64,000 nucleotides of DNA, from assembly GCA_963791615.1 (NCBI GenBank), contig CAWBTE010000006.1, positions 62,001-126,000 of the forward strand, written 5' to 3'. Source of the stretch: CAILZL01 sp963791615. GTDB lineage: Bacteria; Pseudomonadota; Gammaproteobacteria; Steroidobacterales; Steroidobacteraceae. Below the pieces are notes generated by a model. That model was given only the letters and a program-made list of their open reading frames with translations, was not told the origin of the DNA and made no database searches. Positions 59,385 to 64,000 of this stretch are shown here, piece by piece. Numbering within the stretch: position 1 is the first letter of the stretch; the number at the start of each line of letters is the position of its first letter. A program made the position numbers and the translations under genes.

Positions 59385-59484
59385 CCGTGCCGAAAGAGGT
59401 TTAATCCGTTGAAGACAAGAGTAATGCAAGTCTGCTCCGTTCGCCAGACAGAGACAGTGACAGCGCAATAACCCAGCCATACCG

Positions 59485-60033
59485 ATGCCACGTCGCTTCT
59501 TCAAAAATCTCAGTCGCCAGCGTCATTACCTGCGTACCCGCTGGTATATGCGTCCGTTTGAATTCGTGTTCGGCGATGCCGCCTACTGGAGCATCAATCG
59601 CCGCAGCGTGACGCGGGCAGTGGCGCTGGGATTGTTCGTTGCCTTCCTGCCACCATTCATCCCACATACCCTCGCCGCGCTGGCGGGCGCCATTGCCCTG
59701 CGGGTGAATATTCCGGTGACCTTTGCTGCCAGCTTCATCACCAACCCGTTCACCATGCTGCCGGTGTTCTATTCGGCTTACTGGTTCGGTTGCTGGTTGC
59801 TGCAACTTGCGCCGGTTACCGTGGAAACGGTACAGGCTAGCGCAGGCAACTGGCAGCAGGCGTTCAGCGGCCCGTTCATCAAACCGTTCCTGCTGGGCTG
59901 TGCCCTGCTGGGTCTGGCCGCAGCAGTGCTGGGTTACGTATTGCTGGGACTGAGCTGGCACCTGTCACTGGTGTATAAATTCTATAAACGCAAACGCCTG
60001 CGGCGTCAGAAAGAAAGCAGCCGGAACCCCTGA
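59485..60033 (+). CDS. DUF2062 membrane protein
   Basis: The 182-residue protein has a basic N-terminus and three to four hydrophobic helices, with FVFGDAAYWSINRRSVTRAVALGLFVAFLPP and ITNPFTMLPVFYSAYWFG, the DUF2062 core. Its function is unknown. Relatives often lie next to comEC or exbB. It is divergent from comEC, with 100 bp between them, and overlaps the next gene by one base (TGATG). Confidence 0.88.
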   Translation: MPRRFFKNLSRQRHYLRTRWYMRPFEFVFGDAAYWSINRRSVTRAVALGLFVAFLPPFIPHTLAALAGAIALRVNIPVTFAASFITNPFTMLPVFYSAYWFGCWLLQLAPVTVETVQASAGNWQQAFSGPFIKPFLLGCALLGLAAAVLGYVLLGLSWHLSLVYKFYKRKRLRRQKESSRNP

Positions 60034-60434
60034 TGAAACTCACGCTCGCCTCACGCAGCCAGAATTACATTCGCTCGTATGAACCGGGTCACGCCCATGA
60101 AAAGGGCCTGGTGCGTCTGAACGATCGCACGCTGCAGAACAATTGTCTGATTTCACCCGAGCAGGTCATTGATAACTGGAGTGCGCGTGACGTGGCCACG
60201 CTGAGTACGACCGATCTGCAACCCATCTTTGAACTCAAGCCCGAGCTGGTGATTCTCGGCACCGGCATACATCAGCAGTTCCCTGCAGCGGCGATACGCG
60301 CCGCATTTCTGGCGCGCGAAATTGGTTTTGAAGTGATGGATCTGGGCGCGGCCTGCCGCACCTTCAACGTGCTGCTGAGTGAGGATCGGCGCGTGGTGGC
60401 AGCGTTGTTGCTGGATGTGCAAGGGCGGGTTTGA
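60033..60434 (+). CDS. Mth938-like (DUF498) domain protein
   Basis: The 133-residue protein has the DUF498/Mth938 core: LTLASRSQNYIRSYEPGH, LKPELVILGTGIHQQFP and GFEVMDLGAACRTFNVLLSEDRRVVAALL. The family includes human NDUFAF3, a complex I assembly factor. The bacterial role is unknown. It is translationally coupled to the DUF2062 gene. The last residues run into a repeat element. Confidence 0.88.
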   Translation: MKLTLASRSQNYIRSYEPGHAHEKGLVRLNDRTLQNNCLISPEQVIDNWSARDVATLSTTDLQPIFELKPELVILGTGIHQQFPAAAIRAAFLAREIGFEVMDLGAACRTFNVLLSEDRRVVAALLLDVQGRV

Positions 60435-60455
60435 ACCCAGTCCCGGCGCTAAAGA

Positions 60456-60609
60456 CCATCGAGAGAAGACGCGAAACGCTGAAGTTGTTCGAACATTCCG
60501 CGTGCTCATACGAATACGGCTTACGGCAAGTCTTGTTGTTCTTCTTGATATTCTTGTTCTTCGTTCTGTGCCTCGAATCCCCCTCCATGTTCGCGTCTTC
60601 TCTCGATGG
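60456..60609. repeat. 154-bp element bounded by 20-bp inverted repeats
   Basis: CCATCGAGAGAAGACGCGAA (60456-60475) and its exact mirror (60590-60609) bound a stretch rich in TTC/TTG (for example TTGTTGTTCTTCTTG) with no convincing gene. It lies in the 268-bp gap between two convergent genes. No target duplication is seen. It may be an intergenic repeat of the type scattered in some proteobacteria. Confidence 0.65.
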
Positions 60610-60702
60610 CCCTGCATCGTGCCTGGCCCGTAGTCGCGCTGATTGAGCTGCGACTGGTGGCGCATACTGCACAAACACGCCTGTTACCGCAAGCATTGCA
60701 AA

Positions 60703-61368
60703 TCATCTTGAATTCTGTTTTGGCAACAGCGGCAAGGGCGCAACCGGCTGGCCGTTGTTGCGGATTTCAAAGTAAAGCAGCGGGGTGCCGGCTGCATCAG
60801 CACCCATGCTGGCAATGGGCTGGCCCGCGCTGAGCTGCGTACCTTCGTTGACGCGTGCCTGCTGCAAATGTCCATAAACACTGAGCCAGACTTCATCATG
60901 CTTGATGATGACCAACCGCCCGTACCCGGGCAAGCCACTGCCGCTGTAGATCACCTGACCACTGGCGGCGGCCACCACGTCCTGCCCGGGCTGGCCATGA
61001 ATCAACAACCCCAAGCCACCGTTGGGCCGCGTGGTAGACACTTGGGTCTGCGCGTGCGTGGGCCATAACCAGCTTATGTTGACCGGTACGGCAACCTCTC
61101 TGGCTGGATTACGCGCTACGGTTGCAGGGTCGCGGTTTTGGCGGGCGTCACCCACAAGCTGTAATCGCTGACCCGGATAAATACGATAATCCCTATCGAT
61201 ATTATTGAGACGCGCCAGCTGGCGATAGTCCATACCACTGCGCGTCGCAATGGAGTACAGCGTGTCGCCGGACTGCACGATGTAAACATTGCCACGAATG
61301 GGCGCGGTTCCACAGGCACACAATTGCACACTGAGCAGCGCAGCCAACAGCAGCAGAGCTGGCCGCAT
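60703..61368 (-). CDS. nlpD: LysM/M23 lipoprotein NlpD-like amidase activator
   Basis: The 221-residue protein has a lipoprotein-like signal ending LCAC, a LysM domain (YIVQSGDTLYSIATRSGMDYRQLARLNNI) and a degenerate M23 domain. The expected HxxxD and HxH ligands read IHGQPGQD and LLYFEIR, so zinc is not bound as in active endopeptidases. E. coli NlpD is such an inactive activator of AmiC in cell division. It is 221 residues, shorter than E. coli (379). It begins directly after the pcm stop. rpoS, its usual follower, is not present here. Confidence 0.9.
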   Translation of the reverse strand: MRPALLLLAALLSVQLCACGTAPIRGNVYIVQSGDTLYSIATRSGMDYRQLARLNNIDRDYRIYPGQRLQLVGDARQNRDPATVARNPAREVAVPVNISWLWPTHAQTQVSTTRPNGGLGLLIHGQPGQDVVAAASGQVIYSGSGLPGYGRLVIIKHDEVWLSVYGHLQQARVNEGTQLSAGQPIASMGADAAGTPLLYFEIRNNGQPVAPLPLLPKQNSR

Positions 61369-62043
61369 TCAGCGCAGGCCTTGCACCAGCGGTACGAAGG
61401 CCACCAGCCCGAGTCGTTCGGTGACGAACTCTTCACCACGCGCATCAACACGCCGCGTGATGCGAATCAGCTCCTGGCGACCATCCGGCCCGATAGGAAT
61501 GATCAACCTCCCCCCGGATCCGAGCTGCTTGAGCAGCGCCTGCGGCACATCCACCGGCGCGGCTGCACAAATGATGGCGTCGTAAGGCGCATGCCCTGCC
61601 CAGCCCTGAAAGCCATCGCCATGCCGGAAATACACATTGCGCAGGTGCAGCGAACTCAACGTCTGTTTGGCGCGATCCTGCAATTCCTTGATGCGCTCGA
61701 CGCTGTACAACGCTTTCACCAGTGGCGACAACACCGCAGTCTGATAGCCGCAGCCAGTGCCAATCTCCAGCACCTTGCGCGGCTCGGCGCCTTCAAACAA
61801 GGCTTCAGTCATGCGCGCCACAATAAAAGGCTGCGAGATGGTTTGTCCCAGCCCAATGGGCAGCGCGGTGTTTTCATAGGCGCGCGTGGCCAGCGCTTCA
61901 TCAACAAACAGATGCCGGGGCACGCTGCGTATCTGCTCCAGCACCGCCGGATTACGGATGCCCTGTTCGATCAGTTTCTGCACCAGACGTTCGCGGGTGC
62001 GGGCCGAGGTCATGCCAATGCCGGTGGTCCGCAGTGAATTCAT
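61369..62043 (-). CDS. pcm: Protein-L-isoaspartate O-methyltransferase
   Basis: Pcm repairs isoaspartyl residues with S-adenosylmethionine. The 224-residue protein has VLEIGTGCGYQTAVLSPLV (the SAM loop) and YDAIICAAAPVDVPQALLKQL with PIGPDGRQEL. An N-terminal ATG at 62043 overlaps surE by four bases (ATGA). An internal Met11 could also start translation. The surE-pcm-nlpD order is conserved in gammaproteobacteria. Confidence 0.95.
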   Translation of the reverse strand: MNSLRTTGIGMTSARTRERLVQKLIEQGIRNPAVLEQIRSVPRHLFVDEALATRAYENTALPIGLGQTISQPFIVARMTEALFEGAEPRKVLEIGTGCGYQTAVLSPLVKALYSVERIKELQDRAKQTLSSLHLRNVYFRHGDGFQGWAGHAPYDAIICAAAPVDVPQALLKQLGSGGRLIIPIGPDGRQELIRITRRVDARGEEFVTERLGLVAFVPLVQGLR

Positions 62044-62810
62044 GTGCGACCCTTCAGCCAGTCACGCAAATCATCCAGCATGGAGTGTCGCGTCAGATCG
62101 GTTTGCAGTGGCGTGATCGACACATAGCCATTGGCAATGGCATGAAAATCCGTACCGGGCCCGGCATCCTGCTCTGCGCCTGCGGGGCCCACCCAGAATA
62201 CTTCCTTACCCTTGGGATCAAGGCTGCGGATCACCGGTTCGGAACGGTGACGGAATCCGAGGCGAGTCACTTGTGTACCCTTGAGCTGCTCGTAAGGCAG
62301 ATCGGGTACATTGACATTGAGAATGGTGGCTGCATCCAGCGGCATGCGTTGCAGCCGCATTACCAGCTCGGCAGCGACGCGCGCTGCGGTCGCAAAATGA
62401 TTGCCGCCTGCCGTGGTGTGGCTGGTGACGAGTGACACTGCGATGGCGGGTAAACCCAGAAACCGGCCCTCCACGGCAGCGGCGACCGTCCCCGAATACA
62501 AGGTGTCATCACCCAGATTCGCGCCATCATTGATACCCGACACCACCATGTCATGCTCATGCTCGAACAAACCCGATATCGCCATGTGCACGCAATCGGT
62601 GGGCGTGCCATTGAGGTAGTAACAACCTTCGTCGTAGCGCGTAACCCGCAGCGGCACGTCCAGCGTCAGCGAGTTACTCGCGCCACTGCGATTGCGTTCC
62701 GGCGCCACCACGGTCAGTTCTCCCAGCGCGCGCAGCGCTGTCACCAGCTGCGCCAGACCCTCGGCGCGATAACCATCGTCATTACTGATCAGAATCTTCA
62801 AGGAGCCCAC
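62040..62810 (-). CDS. surE: 5'/3'-nucleotidase SurE
   Basis: SurE is a metal-dependent nucleotidase. The 256-residue protein has the hallmark LISNDDGYRAEGLAQLV with the acidic metal site, VVAPERNRSGASNSLTL and VSGINDGANLGDDTLYSGTVAAAVEG. The start is GTG at 62810, though a TTG nine bases later would also fit. It begins the surE-pcm-nlpD group and is divergent from smrA. Confidence 0.95.
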   Translation of the reverse strand: MGSLKILISNDDGYRAEGLAQLVTALRALGELTVVAPERNRSGASNSLTLDVPLRVTRYDEGCYYLNGTPTDCVHMAISGLFEHEHDMVVSGINDGANLGDDTLYSGTVAAAVEGRFLGLPAIAVSLVTSHTTAGGNHFATAARVAAELVMRLQRMPLDAATILNVNVPDLPYEQLKGTQVTRLGFRHRSEPVIRSLDPKGKEVFWVGPAGAEQDAGPGTDFHAIANGYVSITPLQTDLTRHSMLDDLRDWLKGRT

Positions 62811-62896
62811 GCTTTAGCTTGTGAAACAAACGTCCCTGGCTGGTTTGCCAGAGATTTATAACTATACTTCAATCCAGCCTGTTGCTCATTGCTTCG

Positions 62897-63442
62897 ATGC
62901 TGCTCCGTATGCGCAAGTTGCCGCCTGATGAGATCGAATTATTTCGCGACGCAGTACGCGATGTGCAACCGCGTCCGGTTACCGCTGACCCTGTTGTCGC
63001 CCCCAGACCCAGGCCACGTGCACGGTTCACGCGCGCCGACCAGCAACAGGTGCTGATGGAAAGCCTGCTACCCGTCAGTGATCCGGCCTTGCTGGACACG
63101 GGTGAAGAACTGAGTTTTCGTCGTGATCACGTGCCTCATCGCGTATTGCAACGACTGCGACGCGGTGAATTCGCCGTGGCCGCAGAACTGGATTTGCATG
63201 GCCTGACGGCCATCCAGGCTCGCGCAACGTTGCTGGAGTTCGTCAACGAAGCATTACTGCACCAGCACCGCTGCGTGCGCATCATTCATGGCAAGGGACG
63301 ACGTTCCGGCCCGCGCGGGCCGGTGCTCAAGAACGTGGTGAATCTCTGGCTGCAACGCTGCAACTTGGTTACCGCATTTGGTTCGGCACGCTCCATGGAC
63401 GGCGGCAGCGGCGCCGTGTACGTTTTGTTGCAGGTCAATTGA
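62897..63442 (+). CDS. Smr-domain endonuclease SmrA-like
   Basis: The 181-residue protein has a variable N-terminus and a C-terminal Smr domain: AELDLHGLTAIQARATLLEFVNEAL and VRIIHGKGRRSGPRGPVLKN, with the LDLHG and HGKG motifs. E. coli SmrA and SmrB share these; SmrB cuts mRNA at collided ribosomes. N-terminal features do not decide between them. The start is ATG 62897, and a TTG at 62882 is also open. It is divergent from surE. Confidence 0.9.
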   Translation: MLLRMRKLPPDEIELFRDAVRDVQPRPVTADPVVAPRPRPRARFTRADQQQVLMESLLPVSDPALLDTGEELSFRRDHVPHRVLQRLRRGEFAVAAELDLHGLTAIQARATLLEFVNEALLHQHRCVRIIHGKGRRSGPRGPVLKNVVNLWLQRCNLVTAFGSARSMDGGSGAVYVLLQVN

Positions 63443-63463
63443 AGACAGGCTGCTAGGCGCGAT

Positions 63464-64000
63464 TTACTTGCTCAGCTTCATGGCCAGCGCCCGCAAACCC
63501 TGCTGCGCTTCATCGCCAAACCAGCTCTTGTGCAACTGCTCGGAATCATCACGCATCGCGCCTTCATTCAATTGCACCAGATCCTGCCGGGCAATACGCC
63601 GGGTTTCCTGCAGGGCCTGTGGCGGCAGTGCCAGATACGACTGCGCGTATTCGATGGCATCGGCAATCACCCGGTCCGGCGCTGCCAGACGCTCTACCAG
63701 ACCAATCCGCAAGGCTTCCTGCGGATCAACAAACTCGCCACGCACGACCAGCTGGTCTGCGTAGCGCGCACCCACCTGTCGCCGGAATGCCTGATAGGCA
63801 ATTCTGCCCGGACAGAGGCCAACCGCCACTTCATTCAAACCAATCTTGTAGGGCCCCTCGCTCATGATGCGATAGTCACAGAACAGCGCGACCATGGCCG
63901 CAGCGGCGGCGCAATGACCGGTAATTGCCGCGACCACCGGAATCGACTGCACCGCAAGCTGGTGCTGCAACGCGATGACTGAGCGCATGAAACGTTGCAG
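63464..64000 (-). CDS. Enoyl-CoA hydratase/isomerase family protein (partial)
   Basis: The 5' end lies outside the window; 178 codons are visible. The crotonase core is present: IPVVAAITGHCAAAAAMVALFCDYRIM (oxyanion-hole part) and YKIGLNEVAVGLCPGRIAYQAF. The catalytic pattern resembles delta-3,delta-2-enoyl-CoA isomerases more than hydratases, because GLNEVAVGL is as in ECI-type proteins. It would act in oxidation of unsaturated fatty acids. It is convergent with smrA. Confidence 0.85.
   Translation of the reverse strand: MQRFMRSVIALQHQLAVQSIPVVAAITGHCAAAAAMVALFCDYRIMSEGPYKIGLNEVAVGLCPGRIAYQAFRRQVGARYADQLVVRGEFVDPQEALRIGLVERLAAPDRVIADAIEYAQSYLALPPQALQETRRIARQDLVQLNEGAMRDDSEQLHKSWFGDEAQQGLRALAMKLSK

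Noticed and set aside
1..64000. CRISPR array, prophage or complete insertion sequence
   Set aside because: No regularly spaced direct repeats, phage structural genes, integrase or transposase genes were seen on either strand.

Overview
This window reads as chromosomal DNA of a gammaproteobacterium. The gene blocks rpoE-rseA-rseB, lepA-lepB-rnc-era-recO-pdxJ-acpS, dapA/gcvR-bcp, dnaX-ybaB-recR, exbB-exbD-msbA-lpxK-kdsB and surE-pcm-nlpD are typical of that class. The combination of sdhCDAB-sdhE, recJ next to an RpfE-like gene, and lolCDE points towards the Xanthomonadales/Nevskiales side. This placement is an inference from gene order and protein resemblance, not from a tree. Nearly all of the window is housekeeping and cell-envelope DNA. 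There is no prophage, CRISPR array or complete insertion sequence.

Layout. (1) 1-10.6 kb, minus strand: transcription runs from an autoregulated sigma-E promoter through rpoE, rseA, rseB, a glutaredoxin-like gene, lepA, lepB, a DUF4845 gene, rnc, era, recO, pdxJ, acpS, an exonuclease gene and rlmD. This groups envelope stress, secretion, ribosome/RNA maturation and cofactor genes. (2) 10.7-15.1 kb, minus: a succinate dehydrogenase operon in which sdhCDAB is bracketed by two assembly-factor genes, a DUF1674 (SdhAF4-type) gene upstream and sdhE downstream. (3) 15.3-17.7 kb, plus: ygfZ and a YqjI/YqjH-like metal-responsive repressor plus flavin reductase pair with a two-site palindromic operator. 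(4) 17.7-22.6 kb: an ECF sigma factor, a putative anti-sigma membrane protein and a beta-solenoid/RDD membrane protein, a frameshifted yidB, a protease-like PDZ protein lacking catalytic residues, and a GIY-YIG nuclease gene bounded by inverted repeats. (5) 22.7-31.7 kb, minus: lysS, prfB (programmed frameshift), recJ, an RpfE-like gene, lolD, lolE and a frameshifted lolC. (6) 31.9-38.3 kb, plus: a small exported protein, a toxin-antitoxin pair and its decayed copy, mfd, trhO and a broken DUF924 gene. (7) 38.5-47.1 kb: tRNA-Ser(GGA), dapA, gcvR, bcp, a PIN-PhoH gene, bepA-like, mlaA and maeB. (8) 47.2-50.6 kb, minus: recR, ybaB, dnaX, the 4.5S RNA gene and tRNA-Ser(TGA), with two palindromic MITE-like elements. 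(9) 50.6-64 kb: a YccA-like protein, ppnP, the kdsB-lpxK-msbA-exbD-exbB-comEC block, DUF2062 and Mth938-like genes, nlpD-pcm-surE without rpoS at its usual place, smrA and a partial enoyl-CoA isomerase.

The most unusual content is the small repeat biology. The GIY-YIG gene is framed by 27-bp inverted repeats and has a gene-less counterpart 4.7 kb away. There are three other families of palindromic elements, one with an apparent 4-bp target duplication placed exactly at the recR stop codon. Four genes (the RDD gene's signal peptide, yidB, lolC, DUF924) carry single-base frameshifts. Because lolC should be essential, assembly or sequencing error is a serious explanation for at least that one.
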